Shown piece by piece: positions 50,139 to 61,348 of a stretch of DNA of 64,000 nucleotides (positions are counted from its first letter, which is position 1; every line of letters starts with the position of its first letter). Origin of the DNA: Serratia ficaria. Its GTDB lineage: Bacteria; Pseudomonadota; Gammaproteobacteria; Enterobacterales; Enterobacteriaceae. Below the pieces are notes generated by a model. That model did not search any database. It had not been told where the DNA came from and was given only the letters and a program-made list of their open reading frames with translations. The stretch is taken from the NCBI RefSeq assembly GCF_900187015.1, contig NZ_LT906479.1:2232001-2296000 (forward strand), given 5' to 3'. The position numbers and the translations under genes were made by a program.

Positions 50139-52769
50139 TTAATCGCGCGGAATGGCGGTGCCCCATTCTTTCCAGTCTTTCGGCTCCTCCGGATTCAGCA
50201 GGAAATGCTTGTTCGGCGCGGCCTTCGGCGCCAGCGGCATGGTCGGCGGCGTAGCGAAGGCGATGCCGCCGCGAATGAACTGCTGGAAGGTGCCGCTCTT
50301 GATCACGCCGCCGGTCAGGCCGAACTGCAGGTTATAGCCGGAAGCCAGCCAGAACACGCTGTTGTTGCGCACCAGGTGCTGGTATTTCTTGCTGATGCGC
50401 AGCGCGACGTGCACCCGGTCGGACATGGCGCCCAGGTAGAAACCGGTGATGGTGCCGACTTCCACGCCGCGGAACAGCACCGGCGTACCGATCTGCAGCG
50501 AACCGGTTTCGGCGGCGTCGAGGATCACGCTCAGGCCGTCGAGGTAGCGCGAATCGGTAATGCTGGCTTCCTGCAGCTCGAAGGTGCGCAGTTCGCGGCC
50601 GCGGCCCGGCTCCACGTTAATATAAGGCTGCAGCAGGGTGTCGAGGTTGCTGACCCCGGCGGCGGAGATCTCCGGCGAGACGATCGAGAAACGGGCGCCG
50701 TAGCGCGCAAAGGTCTGCACGTACTCCGGATACAGCACCGCCTTGGCCAACACTTCGTTGCGCTCCGGCGCCAGCTGCAGCGATTCCACCTGGCCGATGT
50801 CGATGCCGAGGTAGCGCAGCGGCATGCCCGCCGACAGCTTGCTGGCGTCGTAGGTTTTCAGGGTGATCTGGCTGCCCACCGCGCGGGCGGCGGTTTCATT
50901 GGCGTACAGCACCCGGTTGGCGCCCTTGTTCAGCGTCACGCCCTGCAGGTTATCGAAGCTGATGGCGCCCTTCAGCGCGCGGTTGAGCGGCGAAGCCTGC
51001 ACCGTCAGGCCGCTGCCGTTCAGCTGCACCTTGGCGCCGCCTTCGGCCCAGAAGATGCTTTCGCGGGTCAGCAGCTTGCGGTATTCCGGGCTGATGTAAA
51101 CGTCCACCTCAAATTCGTTGGCCTTCGGGCGAACGTTGACGATTTCACCCACCTGGAATTTGCGGTACAGCACCACCGAGCCGGCCTGCACATCCGGCAG
51201 GCTGACGGCGCTCAGCGTCAGGGTAGGAGTCGGATTATTGCCGACGATGCCGGCTTCGGCCTTCTCGGCGTTGGCGTACAGCGGGTATTGGCCGCCCGGT
51301 TCCCCTTTGCCGCCGGGTATGATGCGCACGCCGCCGTCGATCCACTCCTGGGCGCTGGCGCCGAGCACTTCCATGCCGTCCAGCCCCAGCTTGACGTCGA
51401 CGCGGCTGTTGACCACGAACTTGCTGTCCTTGTGCAGCAGGCCGCGATACTGGGCGTCTACCGCCGCGGTGAACACCACGCCGCTGCCGGTCAGGGTGCG
51501 GCTCATGATTTGCCCGACCTTGACGCCGTGCACGATCAGCGGCTGGCCGACGTCGATGCCGTAGCTTTGCGGCGCGTTCAGCGTTACCGTCAGCACGCCC
51601 GGCTGCTGCAGCAGGGTCTCGTTGCTGTCCAGCACGTTGAAGTGCTGCTGCGGTTCGCCGTCGCCCGGCACCAGCTCCAGCGTGGTGCCGGTCAGCAGCT
51701 GGCTCAGCTTGGCGTCGCTGAGGCTGATGCGCGGGCTGCGCATCACGATGCGGGTGCCGCTGCGCATCAGATCGACCACCGACGGATCGATGGTCAGCTC
51801 GCCGGTGACCTTGCTGTCCTGCTGCAGGGTCAACCTGGTCAGGGTGCCGACCTGCAGCCCCTGATACATCAGCGGCGTGCGGTTTTCGCTCAGGTTGTTG
51901 CCGCTCGGCAGATCCAGCTGGATGTTGACGCCGCGCTGGCTGTGGGCCAGATCCGGGTACAGGGTGTAGCTCTGGTCGGCCTTGGCCTGTGGGCCGTCGG
52001 GCGGCGAATCGAAGGCGATGGCGCCGTTCACCAGCGCCGCCAGGCTTTCCATCTGCACCGAGGCGCCGGACAGGCTGAAGTCGCCCTTGAAGCCGGAAAC
52101 GTTCCAGAATCGGCTGCTGCCCTTCACCAGCTTGGCGAAGCGGCGGTCGATCAGCACGTCGATGGTGACGCCCTTGTTGTCTTCGGCGATGGTGTAGTCA
52201 TACACCTTGCCGACCGGGATCTTGCGGTAATAGACCAACGAGCCGGTGTTGAGCGAACCGAGATCGTCGGCGTGCAGGTGAATCATCAGCTCGCCGGTGT
52301 TCAGCCGGTATTTCGGCTGGGTATCGAGCGCGGTGAAATGGGTTTGCGGCTCGCCGCTGCCGGGCATCATGCCGATGTAGTTGCCGCCGACCAGCGCATC
52401 CAGCCCGGAAACCCCGGCCAGCGAAGCCTTGGGCGTCACCAGCCAGAACTGGGTGCCGTCGCGCAGCGAATCCTCCAGATCGCTCTTGATGCTGGCTTCG
52501 ACCACGATGCTGCGCAGATCTTTGCTCAGGCTGATCTTCTGCACCGTGCCGACTTCAACCCCCTGATAACGCACCGGGGTGCGGCCGGCGACGATGCCCG
52601 CCGCCGACTGGAAGTCGATGGTGACGGTGGTGCCGCGCTCCTGGACGTTGTTATAGACCAGCCACCCCGCGATCAGCAGGGCGATAAACGGCAGTAACCA
52701 GAATGGCGAAATGCGGCGCTTGTTTTTGACCCGCGCTTCAGTCGGTGTAGTCGGCGTTTCCTGTTGCAT
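50139..52769 (-). CDS. letB: LetB (YebT), MCE-family envelope lipid-transport tunnel
   Basis: An 876-residue protein with one N-terminal membrane helix ([17 protein letters not shown]) and seven tandem MCE domains. Each has the pattern ...GxxVxYxGxxVGxV; examples are [39 protein letters not shown] and [13 protein letters not shown]. Seven domains is the E. coli LetB number; the hexamer forms a periplasm-spanning tunnel for phospholipids. I chose ATG 52769 (MQQETPT) over 52775 for ribosome-site spacing. The start lies inside the end of letA. Confidence 0.95.
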   Translation of the reverse strand: MQQETPTTPTEARVKNKRRISPFWLLPFIALLIAGWLVYNNVQERGTTVTIDFQSAAGIVAGRTPVRYQGVEVGTVQKISLSKDLRSIVVEASIKSDLEDSLRDGTQFWLVTPKASLAGVSGLDALVGGNYIGMMPGSGEPQTHFTALDTQPKYRLNTGELMIHLHADDLGSLNTGSLVYYRKIPVGKVYDYTIAEDNKGVTIDVLIDRRFAKLVKGSSRFWNVSGFKGDFSLSGASVQMESLAALVNGAIAFDSPPDGPQAKADQSYTLYPDLAHSQRGVNIQLDLPSGNNLSENRTPLMYQGLQVGTLTRLTLQQDSKVTGELTIDPSVVDLMRSGTRIVMRSPRISLSDAKLSQLLTGTTLELVPGDGEPQQHFNVLDSNETLLQQPGVLTVTLNAPQSYGIDVGQPLIVHGVKVGQIMSRTLTGSGVVFTAAVDAQYRGLLHKDSKFVVNSRVDVKLGLDGMEVLGASAQEWIDGGVRIIPGGKGEPGGQYPLYANAEKAEAGIVGNNPTPTLTLSAVSLPDVQAGSVVLYRKFQVGEIVNVRPKANEFEVDVYISPEYRKLLTRESIFWAEGGAKVQLNGSGLTVQASPLNRALKGAISFDNLQGVTLNKGANRVLYANETAARAVGSQITLKTYDASKLSAGMPLRYLGIDIGQVESLQLAPERNEVLAKAVLYPEYVQTFARYGARFSIVSPEISAAGVSNLDTLLQPYINVEPGRGRELRTFELQEASITDSRYLDGLSVILDAAETGSLQIGTPVLFRGVEVGTITGFYLGAMSDRVHVALRISKKYQHLVRNNSVFWLASGYNLQFGLTGGVIKSGTFQQFIRGGIAFATPPTMPLAPKAAPNKHFLLNPEEPKDWKEWGTAIPRD

Positions 52770-53988
52770 GTGCATCCCAAATCAATCGGCTATCCAGCCA
52801 CTCGACGGCAAGAATAGTTAAAATGACCGCCGAACCAAAATAAAAGGCGGCCGGCCCCATAGTAAAAGACAACAGCTGGTCGCGATTGACCAGCGACATC
52901 ATCAACGCAATGACGAACAGATCGAGCATTGACCAGCGGCCGATCCAGGTCACCAGCCGCAGCAGGCGAATGCGCGTTTTCAGGCTGTGCGAGGTCTTGA
53001 AATGGATGCTCAGCAGCAGGGTGAGCAGCACGATGACCTTGGTGAAAGGCACCAGCACGCTGGCGATAAACACGATGGCGGCGATCGGCACGTTGCCGGA
53101 GGTGGCCAACGATACCACGCCTGAGAAGATGGTGTCCTCCATGCGCGCGCCGTTGGCGTAGATGATCGAGATCGGCAGCAGGTTGGCCGGGATCAGCAGG
53201 ATCATCGCCGCGATCAGCGCCGCCCAGGCCTTCTGTAGGCTGTAGGGCTGGCGGTGGCACATCGGAATATGGCAGCGCGGGCAGCGCCCGCGCTCATCCG
53301 GGTAGCCGGTATAGTGGCACGACAGGCAAACGTGCAGCGCCGCCGGCGGGCCTTCCGCTTGCTCCTGCGGGTAGTAACGCTCCCACAGCTGCTCCAGGTT
53401 GGCGTGGATCAGCGTCAGGATGCTCAATACGGTCAGCGAAAGATAGGCGATCAGCGCGTTGCCGGGCTGAATGTCGGCATAGTCCTGCACTTTGATCGCC
53501 GCCACCGCCATGCCGATCAGATAGATGTCGAGCATCACCCACTCTTTCAACCGCTCCAGCATCAGCAGCACCGGGCGCAGGTTCATGCCGAGCGCGTGGC
53601 CGACGCGCAGATACAGCAGCGACAGCGACAGGGTCAGCGGCGCGCCGATGGTGCAGAACGCCACCATGCTGGCGGTGAGCGGGTCGCCCTGGCGGCTCAT
53701 TTGCCAGATGCCTTCCAGCAGGCTGGCGTCGATGCGCGTGCCGAGCAGGCGGATGCTGATCAGGGGTTCGGCAAAGGCGAACGGCATCAGCAGCAGCATG
53801 GCGATCGCCATGGCGGTCAGGCGGGTCATCGACCAGTCGCGGCCGTGCACCACCCTGGCGTTGCAGCGCGGGCAGTAGGCGGCCTGATTGCCGCTCAGCG
53901 GCGGCAGCACAAACAGCAGGTCGCATTCGCAACAGCGCTGATGGCGCGCTTTGGAAAGGGGGCCGGTGATCGCGTGTATCTTCATCAT
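52738..53988 (-). CDS. letA: LetA (YebS), PqiA-family inner-membrane partner of LetB
   Basis: A 416-residue multipass PqiA-family protein with two zinc-ribbon segments: CCECD...CPRC near residue 20 and [19 protein letters not shown] in the middle. Two membrane bundles follow, with [25 protein letters not shown] and [25 protein letters not shown]. It is thought to feed lipids to LetB. The letB start overlaps its 3' end by 32 bases. The start at 53988 is preceded by only a weak site; the open frame continues to 54171 but does not resemble the family. Confidence 0.93.
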   Translation of the reverse strand: MMKIHAITGPLSKARHQRCCECDLLFVLPPLSGNQAAYCPRCNARVVHGRDWSMTRLTAMAIAMLLLMPFAFAEPLISIRLLGTRIDASLLEGIWQMSRQGDPLTASMVAFCTIGAPLTLSLSLLYLRVGHALGMNLRPVLLMLERLKEWVMLDIYLIGMAVAAIKVQDYADIQPGNALIAYLSLTVLSILTLIHANLEQLWERYYPQEQAEGPPAALHVCLSCHYTGYPDERGRCPRCHIPMCHRQPYSLQKAWAALIAAMILLIPANLLPISIIYANGARMEDTIFSGVVSLATSGNVPIAAIVFIASVLVPFTKVIVLLTLLLSIHFKTSHSLKTRIRLLRLVTWIGRWSMLDLFVIALMMSLVNRDQLLSFTMGPAAFYFGSAVILTILAVEWLDSRLIWDAHATGNADYTD

Positions 53989-54239
53989 GACAAAAGCTGC
54001 CCTTGAGCCCGCCGGAACTGTTAGCGTAGCTGAAAAATAAACCAGCCAGTGCCTTATAAGGTTAAGCAACGGGCGGCAAAACAGGGTAAACAGGGTTTCT
54101 GAGCGGCAAACATACCCTGCCGGGCGGGGTTTTGTGAAGCAACAGATGATTAACCTTGTGGCTATACGCATTTAATGCTTATTTTATAGGGCCTAAGCCT
54201 TGGGCTTCTGGCCATCTTCACTGTTTTAATGGTTAACAC

Positions 54240-54737
54240 ATGACAAAAGAACAATTCTACGCGGAATTAAAACGTGATTTGAGTGCGCTGCTTGATGGGG
54301 AAACCCACTTTATCGCCGCGCTGTCCAACGCCAGCGCGTTGATCAACGAGCGGTTGGATGACGTGAACTGGGCCGGTTTTTACCTGATGGACGGCAACCA
54401 GCTGGTGCTGGGGCCGTTCCAGGGCAAAATCGCCTGCGTGCGCATTCCGGTCGGCAAGGGCGTGTGCGGCACCGCGGTGGCGGAAAACCGCGTGCAGCGG
54501 GTCGGCGACGTCCATGCGTTTCCGGGCCATATCGCCTGCGATGCGGCCAGTAACGCAGAAATCGTACTGCCGCTGTTCGTCGGCGGCCGGGTCATCGGCG
54601 TTCTCGATATCGACAGCACGGTTTATCAACGCTTCGACGAAGAGGACGAATTGGGCCTGAAAGCAGTGGTGGCGGGGCTTTGCGCGCAGCTCGAACAGTG
54701 TGATAGTGCGAAATATGTCACTGTAACGGCAAGTTGA
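54240..54737 (+). CDS. msrC: Free methionine-(R)-sulfoxide reductase
   Basis: A 165-residue GAF-domain enzyme reducing free Met-R-sulfoxide (E. coli MsrC/YebR). WAGFYLMDGNQLVLGPFQGKIACVRIPVGKGVCGTAV and HIACDAASNAEIVLPL contain the three conserved cysteines (in IACVRI, KGVCGTA and HIACDA). Poor ribosome site. It lies divergent from letA and upstream of proQ. Confidence 0.95.
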   Translation: MTKEQFYAELKRDLSALLDGETHFIAALSNASALINERLDDVNWAGFYLMDGNQLVLGPFQGKIACVRIPVGKGVCGTAVAENRVQRVGDVHAFPGHIACDAASNAEIVLPLFVGGRVIGVLDIDSTVYQRFDEEDELGLKAVVAGLCAQLEQCDSAKYVTVTAS

Positions 54738-54832
54738 TCTACGGTTAACGTGGCATTTACCGATGGCGTCATTATAATGACGCCTGTTCATGCCTGCGCT
54801 GGTTGGCAAACCCGTTGTAATCAGGAAATTTC

Positions 54833-55543
54833 ATGGAAAATCAACCTAAGTTGAACTCTAGTAAAGAAGTCATTGCTTTTCTTGCCGAGCGTTTTCCGCT
54901 CTGCTTTAGCGCCGAAGGCGAAGCTCGCCCGCTGAAAATCGGTATTTTTCAGGATTTGGTAGAGCGCGTGCAGGGGGAAGAAAACCTCAGCAAGACGCAA
55001 TTGCGTTCTGCCCTGCGCCTGTACACCTCAAGCTGGCGTTACCTGTACGGCGTCAAGGTGGGCGCCCAGCGCGTCGACCTGGACGGCAACCCGTGCGGTG
55101 AACTGGAACAGCAGCATGTAGACCATGCTCGCCAGCAGCTTGAAGAAGCCAAAGCGCGCGTTCAGGCACAGCGTGCCGAACAAAACGCCAAAAAACGCGA
55201 AGCCGCCGGTGGATCCGCCGACGCCGAGCCGCGTCGTCCGCGCCCAGCCGGCAAAAAGCCCGCGGCGCGTCGCGAAGGCGGAGCCGCGCCGGAGAACCGC
55301 AAACCGCGCCCACAAACTCGCCCACAGCAAGCTCGTCAACCTCGTGCAGCAAAAGAGGAAAGCCAGCCGCGTTATGCGCCAGTCACGGATATCTCTAAAC
55401 TGCAAATTGGCCAGGAAATCAAAGTCAGAGCAGGCAAGAGCGCGATGGATGCAACCGTACTCGAAATCGCTAAAGATGGCGTACGTGTGCAGCTCTCTTC
55501 CGGTCTGGCGATGATTGTGCGCGCAGAACACTTGCAGTTCTGA
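54833..55543 (+). CDS. proQ: RNA chaperone ProQ
   Basis: A 236-residue global RNA-binding protein. N-terminal FinO-like domain (residues about 5-120, with [27 protein letters not shown] and [25 protein letters not shown]), then a Lys/Arg/Pro-rich linker (about 125-180), then a C-terminal Tudor-like domain ([32 protein letters not shown]). AGGAAATTTC precedes the ATG. It is cotranscribed with prc 19 bases downstream, as in E. coli. Confidence 0.97.
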   Translation: MENQPKLNSSKEVIAFLAERFPLCFSAEGEARPLKIGIFQDLVERVQGEENLSKTQLRSALRLYTSSWRYLYGVKVGAQRVDLDGNPCGELEQQHVDHARQQLEEAKARVQAQRAEQNAKKREAAGGSADAEPRRPRPAGKKPAARREGGAAPENRKPRPQTRPQQARQPRAAKEESQPRYAPVTDISKLQIGQEIKVRAGKSAMDATVLEIAKDGVRVQLSSGLAMIVRAEHLQF

Positions 55544-55562
55544 TACGGAGGCCAACCAAGGC

Positions 55563-57611
55563 ATGAACAAATTTGTCAGATTAACGGCGGTCGCGAGCCT
55601 GTTGTGGGCGGGTGTCAGTTACGGAGCGGAAACAGCCAACATCCGCCTCGATCAACTGCCTCAGCTGCATCAGGAACCTCAGCACGCTACCGTGAGTGAG
55701 CGCGTTACCTCGCGCTTCACTCGCTCTCATTATCGCCAGTTTGCCCTGGACGCCGACTTTTCGGGCAAGATCTTCGATCGTTACCTGAATATGCTGGATT
55801 ACAGCCATAACGTGCTGTTGGCCTCCGACGTGGCGCAGTTCGCCGACAGAAGAACCCAGGTGGGCGAAGAGCTGAAAAACGGCAAGCTGGATACGTTTTA
55901 CGCGCTGTACAATCTGGCACAGAAACGCCGTTTTGAGCGTTATACCTATGCGTTGTCGCTGCTGGCGAAGCCTATGAATTTCACCGGCAACGGCACTATC
56001 GATCTCGACCGCAGCAAAGCGCCGTGGCCGAAAGACAAGGCGGAGCTGGACAGCCTGTGGGACGCGAAAGTCACCTATGACGAGCTGAACCTCAAGCTGA
56101 CCGGCAAGACCGAAAAAGAAATCCGCGACACCCTGACCAAGCGCTATCAGTTCGCCATCAAGCGCCTGACGCAGGGCAACAGCGAAGACGTGTTCCAGCT
56201 GGCGATGAATGCCTTCGCGCATGAAATCGACCCGCACACCAACTATCTGTCCCCGCGCAATACCGAGCAGTTCAATACCGAGATGAGCCTGTCGCTGGAA
56301 GGCATCGGCGCGGTGCTGCAGATGGACGACGACTACACCCTGATCAACTCCATGGTGCCGGGCGGCCCGGCGGCGAAGAGCAAGGCGATCACCGTGGGTG
56401 ACCGCATTGTCGGCGTCGGCCAGGCGGGCAAAGGCATGGTGGACGTTATCGGCTGGCGTCTGGACGACGTGGTGTCCCTGATCAAGGGGCCGAAGGGCAG
56501 CAAGGTGCGTCTGGAGATCCTGCCGGCCGGCAAAGGCACCAAAACCCGCGTGGTCACCCTGACGCGCGAGCGCATCCGCCTGGAAGACCGCGCGGTGAAA
56601 ATGACCATCAAGAGCGTCGGCAAAGAGAAGGTGGCGGTGCTCGACATCCCGGGCTTCTACGTGGGGCTGACCGATGATGTGAAAGTTCAGCTGCAGAAGA
56701 TGGCCAAGCAAAACGTCAAGAGCGTGATCATCGATCTGCGCACCAACGGCGGCGGCGCGCTGACCGAAGCGGTTTCGCTGTCCGGCCTGTTCATTCCGAG
56801 CGGCCCGGTGGTGCAGGTGCGCGACAACAACGGTAAAGTGCGTGAAGACGCCGACACCGACGGCGTGACCTACTATAAAGGCCCGCTGGTGGTGCTGGTT
56901 GACCGCTTCAGCGCCTCCGCCTCCGAGATTTTCGCGGCGGCGATGCAGGATTACGGCCGCGCGCTGATCGTCGGCGAGCCGACCTTCGGCAAGGGCACCG
57001 TACAGCAGTACCGTTCGCTCAACCGCATTTACGATCAGATGCTGCGTCCCGAATGGCCGGCGCTGGGTTCGGTGCAGTACACCATCCAGAAGTTCTACCG
57101 CGTCAACGGCGGCAGCACCCAGCGTAAAGGGGTGACCCCGGACATTCTGATGCCGACCGGCGTCGATCCGGCGGAAACCGGCGAGGCGTTTGAAGACAAC
57201 GCCATGCCGTGGGACAGCATCAACGCGGCCACCTATACCAAAACCGGCGATACGGCGGCGTTCGAACCTGAACTGCTGAAGGATCACCAGCAGCGCATCG
57301 CCAAAGATCCCGAGTTCCAGTACATTGCGCAGGACATCGCGCATTACAAGGCGCTGAAGGACAAACGCAACATCGTGTCGCTCAATCTGGCGGTTCGCGA
57401 GAAAGAGAACCACGATGACGACGCGACCCGCCTGCAGCGCATCAACGATCGCCTGCAGCGCGCCGGCAAAAAACCGCTGAAGTCGCTGGACGATCTGCCG
57501 AAGGATTACCAGGAACCGGATCCTTACCTGGATGAAACCGTGCACATAGCGCTGGATCTGGCCCATATAGAAAAGGCCCAGCCGGCCCAGCAACCGGCGG
57601 CCGTCAAGTAA
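55563..57611 (+). CDS. prc: Tail-specific protease (C-terminal processing peptidase)
   Basis: A 682-residue periplasmic serine protease, same length as E. coli Prc/Tsp. Signal peptide residues 1-20 (WAGVSYGAE). PDZ domain about 235-325 (SLEGIGAVLQMDDDYTLINSMVPGGPAAKS). The catalytic Ser is in DRFSASASEIFAAAMQDYGRA, with the Lys in FGKGTVQQYRS. Prc trims FtsI and degrades SsrA-tagged and MepS proteins with NlpI. The start at 55563 follows AAGG; the frame open to 55515 overlaps proQ and lacks a ribosome site. Confidence 0.97.
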   Translation: MNKFVRLTAVASLLWAGVSYGAETANIRLDQLPQLHQEPQHATVSERVTSRFTRSHYRQFALDADFSGKIFDRYLNMLDYSHNVLLASDVAQFADRRTQVGEELKNGKLDTFYALYNLAQKRRFERYTYALSLLAKPMNFTGNGTIDLDRSKAPWPKDKAELDSLWDAKVTYDELNLKLTGKTEKEIRDTLTKRYQFAIKRLTQGNSEDVFQLAMNAFAHEIDPHTNYLSPRNTEQFNTEMSLSLEGIGAVLQMDDDYTLINSMVPGGPAAKSKAITVGDRIVGVGQAGKGMVDVIGWRLDDVVSLIKGPKGSKVRLEILPAGKGTKTRVVTLTRERIRLEDRAVKMTIKSVGKEKVAVLDIPGFYVGLTDDVKVQLQKMAKQNVKSVIIDLRTNGGGALTEAVSLSGLFIPSGPVVQVRDNNGKVREDADTDGVTYYKGPLVVLVDRFSASASEIFAAAMQDYGRALIVGEPTFGKGTVQQYRSLNRIYDQMLRPEWPALGSVQYTIQKFYRVNGGSTQRKGVTPDILMPTGVDPAETGEAFEDNAMPWDSINAATYTKTGDTAAFEPELLKDHQQRIAKDPEFQYIAQDIAHYKALKDKRNIVSLNLAVREKENHDDDATRLQRINDRLQRAGKKPLKSLDDLPKDYQEPDPYLDETVHIALDLAHIEKAQPAQQPAAVK

Positions 57612-57630
57612 GGCCGCGGGATTTACCGCT

Positions 57631-57658
57631 AAAAACGCACCTTCGGGTGCGTTTTTTT
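57631..57658 (+). terminator. Terminator of proQ-prc
   Basis: AAAAACGCACC-TTCG-GGTGCGTTTTTTT. Confidence 0.92.
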
Positions 57659-57792
57659 ATGGCGGCGGGATTGAACTGCCCGACGCTGTCGCCGACCCGG
57701 CTGAAGCGCGCGGCGGATTTTTTGCTAAAAAACCCGCCGCAAGGCGCAACAATCGTTTACAATTTGCCGAACCCCGATGGCGCGCCGTTTTT

Positions 57793-57807
57793 GTAAAGTT
57801 TCGTATT
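57793..57807 (+). promoter_or_regulatory. Possible CpxR box upstream of htpX
   Basis: GTAAA-N5-GTATT matches the CpxR consensus GTAAA-N5-GTAAA at 8 of 10 positions, 108 bases before the htpX start. E. coli htpX is a Cpx regulon member. Confidence 0.5.
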
Positions 57808-57914
57808 TTTAGTAGGTTAATGGCGCGCAACTCTTGAAACTGTGACGAATGCCCATACGATCTAGGGTATCGGCAACCGCGTTTTGTTAACATTTATGAG
57901 GAAGTAACCATTTT

Positions 57915-58793
57915 ATGATGCGTATAGCTCTGTTCCTGCTCACCAACCTGGCGGTGATGTTGGTTTTCGGGCTGGTGCTCAGCCTGACAGGAATCCAATC
58001 CAGTAGCGTTCAGGGCCTGATGATCATGGCCGGTCTGTTCGGCTTCGGCGGCGCTTTCGTGTCGCTGCTGATGTCCAAATGGATGGCGCTGCGCTCCGTT
58101 GGCGGAGAGGTGATTGAACAGCCGCGTAATGAAACCGAAAACTGGCTGCTGGAAACGGTGCGCCGTCAGTCGCAGCAGGCGGGCATCGCCATGCCGCAGG
58201 TGGCCATCTATCACGCACCGGACATTAACGCCTTCGCCACCGGCGCGCGCCGCGACGCCTCGTTGGTCGCCGTCAGCACCGGCCTGCTGCAGAGCATGAG
58301 CCGCGACGAAGCGGAGGCGGTCATTGCGCATGAGATCAGCCACGTCGCCAACGGCGATATGGTGACCATGACGCTGATCCAGGGCATCGTGAACACCTTC
58401 GTTATCTTCATTTCGCGGTTGATCGCGCAGGTGGCCGCCGGCTTCCTGGGCAACCGCGACGGCGAAGGGGAAGGCAACGGCAACCCGATGATCTATTTTG
58501 CGGTGTCGATGGTGCTGGAACTGGTGTTCGGTATCCTGGCCAGCATTATCACCATGTGGTTCTCGCGCCACCGCGAGTTCTACGCCGACGCCGGCTCCGC
58601 CAAGCTGGTGGGCCGCGAGAAAATGATCGCCGCGCTGCAGCGTCTGAAAACCAGCTATGAGCCGCAGGAAGCGGGCAGCATGATGGCGTTCTGCATCAAC
58701 GGCAAATCCAAGTCGTTCAGCGAGCTGTTCATGTCGCACCCGCCGCTCGACAAGCGCATCGAAGCGCTGCGTTCCGGCCAGTACCTGAAATAA
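57915..58793 (+). CDS. htpX: Membrane protease HtpX
   Basis: A 292-residue M48 zinc metalloprotease of the inner membrane (E. coli 293) involved in quality control with FtsH. Two N-terminal helices, the HEISH zinc motif in [14 protein letters not shown], two more helices, and the third ligand Glu in [27 protein letters not shown] precedes the first of two ATGs. The bidirectional terminator at 58806 separates it from yebQ. Confidence 0.97.
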   Translation: MMRIALFLLTNLAVMLVFGLVLSLTGIQSSSVQGLMIMAGLFGFGGAFVSLLMSKWMALRSVGGEVIEQPRNETENWLLETVRRQSQQAGIAMPQVAIYHAPDINAFATGARRDASLVAVSTGLLQSMSRDEAEAVIAHEISHVANGDMVTMTLIQGIVNTFVIFISRLIAQVAAGFLGNRDGEGEGNGNPMIYFAVSMVLELVFGILASIITMWFSRHREFYADAGSAKLVGREKMIAALQRLKTSYEPQEAGSMMAFCINGKSKSFSELFMSHPPLDKRIEALRSGQYLK

Positions 58794-58805
58794 TCGCCCA
58801 AACGT

Positions 58806-58837
58806 GAAAAAACCCCGGCTTGCCGGGGTTTTTTTAT
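58806..58837. terminator. Bidirectional terminator between htpX and yebQ
   Basis: AAAAAACCCCGGC-TT-GCCGGGGTTTTTTT is symmetric, so it serves both convergent genes. Confidence 0.92.
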
Positions 58838-58842
58838 CGCCG

Positions 58843-60237
58843 CTATTTGCTTTGCTGAGGGGCTTCGGCCGGCTGCGCCCGCGGCTGAGTGATGCGCAGG
58901 CTGCTTACCGCCGCCGCCAGGCTGGCGAATACGCCCGCCAGGATCAACGAAGCGTGGGTGCCGGCGCTGGGGAACAGATTGAACATCAGCGCCACCAGCG
59001 CCGCGCCTGAGGTTTGCCCCAGCAGGCGGGCGGTGCCGAGCATGCCGCTGGCGCCGCCGCTGCGGTTGCGCGGCGCGGCGGAGATAATGGTGTGGTTATT
59101 GGGCGACTGGAACAGCCCAAAGCCGGCGCCGCACAGCGCCATGCGCCAGATGATGTCCAGATCGGACGGGCGGTCCGGCAGCAGCGCCAGCAGGAACAGC
59201 CCCAGCGCGAACGCCGCCAGCCCGATACAGCCCAGCAGCCCGGCGTGCACGCGTTCTACCAGCCGGCCGGCGATGGGGGCCATCACGATAATCGCCAGCG
59301 GCCACGGCGTCAGCAGCAGCCCGGTGGCCACCTCGTCGCGCCCCAGCGTGCTCTGCAAAAAGAACGGCAGCGACACCATCGCCAGCATCTGCGCGGCGAA
59401 TGAACAGACTGAGGTGCCCATCGACAGGGCGAAGATCGGAATGCGCAGCAGATCGACCGGCAGCAGCGGGAACGGTTGACGCAGTTGACGGCGGACGAAG
59501 ACCCCGCCAATCGCCAGCAGCGCGGCGATCTCGCCGAAGATCAGCGCCAGGCTTTGGCCCTGGGCAAAACCGCTGATGGCGGTGATCAGCAGGCCAAAGG
59601 TCAGGGCGTTCAGCAACGCGCTGGTGGGATCGAAGCGTTGATTGCTGCTTTTCTGGCTATTGGCCGGCAGGAACTTCATGCCCAGCAGCAGCGCGACGAT
59701 GCCGATCGGCAGGTTGATGGCGAACAGCCATTGCCAGGAGGCCACCGACAGGATAGCCGCCGCCACCGTCGGCCCGGCCGCCGAGGAAAAGGCCACGATC
59801 AGCGAATTGATGCCCATGCCGCGGCCGAGGAAGCGCTGCGGATAAATAATGCGGATCAGCGCGGTGTTGACGCTCATGATGGCCGCGGCGCCAAAGCCCT
59901 GCAGCACCCGGGCGATGGTCAGGGTGACCAGCGAATCGGACAGGGCGCAGAACAGCGAGGTGATGCTGAATACCAGCAGGCCGGCCTGGTAGATGCGGCG
60001 GTAGCCGACCAGGTCGCCGAGCGAGGCCAGCGACAGCAGCGAGATGGTGATCGCCAACTGATAGGCGTTGACCACCCAGATGGAGCTGGCCGGGCTGGCG
60101 TTAAGGTCGCGGGCGATGGTCGGCAGCGCCACGTTGGCGATGGCGCCGTCGAGTACGGAAACGGTGATGCCCAGGGCGATGGCGAGAATGGCGCCATAGC
60201 GCTGCGGGACGGGGAGGCCGTCGGTACAAGAACGCAT
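58843..60237 (-). CDS. yebQ: YebQ, MFS drug-efflux-type transporter
   Basis: A 464-residue DHA2/EmrB-type MFS protein (E. coli YebQ 457). DGLPVPQRYGAILAIALGITVSVLDGAIANVALPTIA carries the LDxxIxNVALP signature of the 14-helix family. SSIWVVNAYQLAI, GINSLIVAFSSAAGPTVAAAIL and GLFQSPNNHTII match YebQ. The start at 60237 (MRSCTDGLPV) gives normal length and has GAGACC upstream; the frame extends to 60309. The substrate is unknown. Divergent from kdgR, which may control it. Confidence 0.92.
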   Translation of the reverse strand: MRSCTDGLPVPQRYGAILAIALGITVSVLDGAIANVALPTIARDLNASPASSIWVVNAYQLAITISLLSLASLGDLVGYRRIYQAGLLVFSITSLFCALSDSLVTLTIARVLQGFGAAAIMSVNTALIRIIYPQRFLGRGMGINSLIVAFSSAAGPTVAAAILSVASWQWLFAINLPIGIVALLLGMKFLPANSQKSSNQRFDPTSALLNALTFGLLITAISGFAQGQSLALIFGEIAALLAIGGVFVRRQLRQPFPLLPVDLLRIPIFALSMGTSVCSFAAQMLAMVSLPFFLQSTLGRDEVATGLLLTPWPLAIIVMAPIAGRLVERVHAGLLGCIGLAAFALGLFLLALLPDRPSDLDIIWRMALCGAGFGLFQSPNNHTIISAAPRNRSGGASGMLGTARLLGQTSGAALVALMFNLFPSAGTHASLILAGVFASLAAAVSSLRITQPRAQPAEAPQQSK

Positions 60238-60415
60238 GTTGGTCTCGAAGGTGTTAATCCGGGGGAGTATTACCATGCTAATCATCTTGGTCTGCGATTG
60301 CATGCCCATTATGCGGATAATTGTAAGCGCCGGTTAGCCGATGGCGGTTTATCCATTTAACCTCAGGCATTTATCCGGCCCGCGCATTGCGCGGCGTTGG
60401 GCGTTCCGCTTATAC

Positions 60416-60430
60416 TGAAACCCGTGTTCA
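60416..60430. promoter_or_regulatory. Possible KdgR-type operator
   Basis: TGAAA-CCCGT-GTTCA is an imperfect palindrome resembling the KdgR box core TGAAA-N-TTTCA, 40 bases before the kdgR ATG. Autoregulation is a guess. Confidence 0.3.
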
Positions 60431-60469
60431 AATTTCTTAAAACAGAAACAGCAGCGTAGGATATTTACC

Positions 60470-61261
60470 ATGGCTATCACCGATACAGACAAACAGCCGG
60501 ATTCTGTTTCATCAGTAATGAAGGTGTTCGGTATCCTGCAGGCGCTCGGCGACGAGCGCGAGATTGGCATTACCGAGCTTTCCCAGCGGGTGATGATGTC
60601 CAAGAGCACCGTCTACCGTTTTCTGCAGACCATGAAATCGCTGGGCTATGTGTCGCAGGAAGGCGAGTCGGAAAAGTATGCGCTGACGCTGAAGCTGTTT
60701 GAACTGGGCGCCAAGTCGCTGCAAAACGTCGATCTGATCCGCAGCGCCGACGTCCAGATGCGCGAGCTGTCAAACCATACCCGCGAAACCATTCACCTCG
60801 GGGCGCTGGATGAAGACAGCATCGTCTATATCCATAAAATCGACTCGATGTACAATTTGCGCATGTATTCGCGCATCGGCCGCCGCAACCCGCTGCACAG
60901 CACCGCGATCGGCAAGGTGCTGCTGGCCTGGCGCGATCGCGCGGAGGTGGACGAGATCCTGTCGCAGGTCGAGTTCACCCGCAGCACCGCGCATACCCTG
61001 GGCAGCGCCGCCGAACTGTTGCCGGTGCTGGAACAGGTGCGCGCGCAGGGCTTTGGCGAGGATGTGGAAGAGCAGGAGGAAGGGCTGCGCTGCATCGCGG
61101 TGCCGGTGTTCGACCGCTTTGGCGTGGTGACCGCCGGGCTGAGCATCTCGTTCCCGACGCTGCGTTTCTCCGAAGACGCCAAGGCCGATTACGTGAAGCG
61201 GCTGCATACCGCCGCGCGCAACATTTCCGAGCAGCAGGGTTACCACGACTACCCGTTCTGA
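60470..61261 (+). CDS. kdgR: Transcriptional regulator KdgR, IclR family
   Basis: A 263-residue IclR-family repressor (E. coli KdgR 263) of the pectin/2-keto-3-deoxygluconate regulon. Winged helix at about residues 15-75 (ITELSQRVMMSKSTVYRFLQTMKSLGYV), effector domain about 90-255 (ETIHLGALDEDSIVYIHKID and PVFDRFGVVTAGLSIS). It closes the E. coli-like block; phosphonate genes follow. Convergent with phnR across a terminator. Confidence 0.96.
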   Translation: MAITDTDKQPDSVSSVMKVFGILQALGDEREIGITELSQRVMMSKSTVYRFLQTMKSLGYVSQEGESEKYALTLKLFELGAKSLQNVDLIRSADVQMRELSNHTRETIHLGALDEDSIVYIHKIDSMYNLRMYSRIGRRNPLHSTAIGKVLLAWRDRAEVDEILSQVEFTRSTAHTLGSAAELLPVLEQVRAQGFGEDVEEQEEGLRCIAVPVFDRFGVVTAGLSISFPTLRFSEDAKADYVKRLHTAARNISEQQGYHDYPF

Positions 61262-61285
61262 CCGGCAGAGCCGTTCAAGATACCG

Positions 61286-61322
61286 CCGACGCCCCGTAAC
61301 CCACGGCGCGTCGGTTTTTTTT
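61286..61322 (+). terminator. Terminator of kdgR
   Basis: CCGACGC / GCGTCGG stem with a 15-base loop (61286-61314), followed by eight T. Confidence 0.8.
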
Positions 61323-61348
61323 GCCCCGGCCAATGGCGCGCGCAAGCG

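Noticed and set aside
50205..52697. An 830-codon plus-strand open frame opposite letB
   Set aside because: It is antisense to a fully conserved seven-MCE-domain protein. Its composition (Ala/Gln/Arg/His/Val-rich) is what high-GC codon bias produces on the opposite strand.
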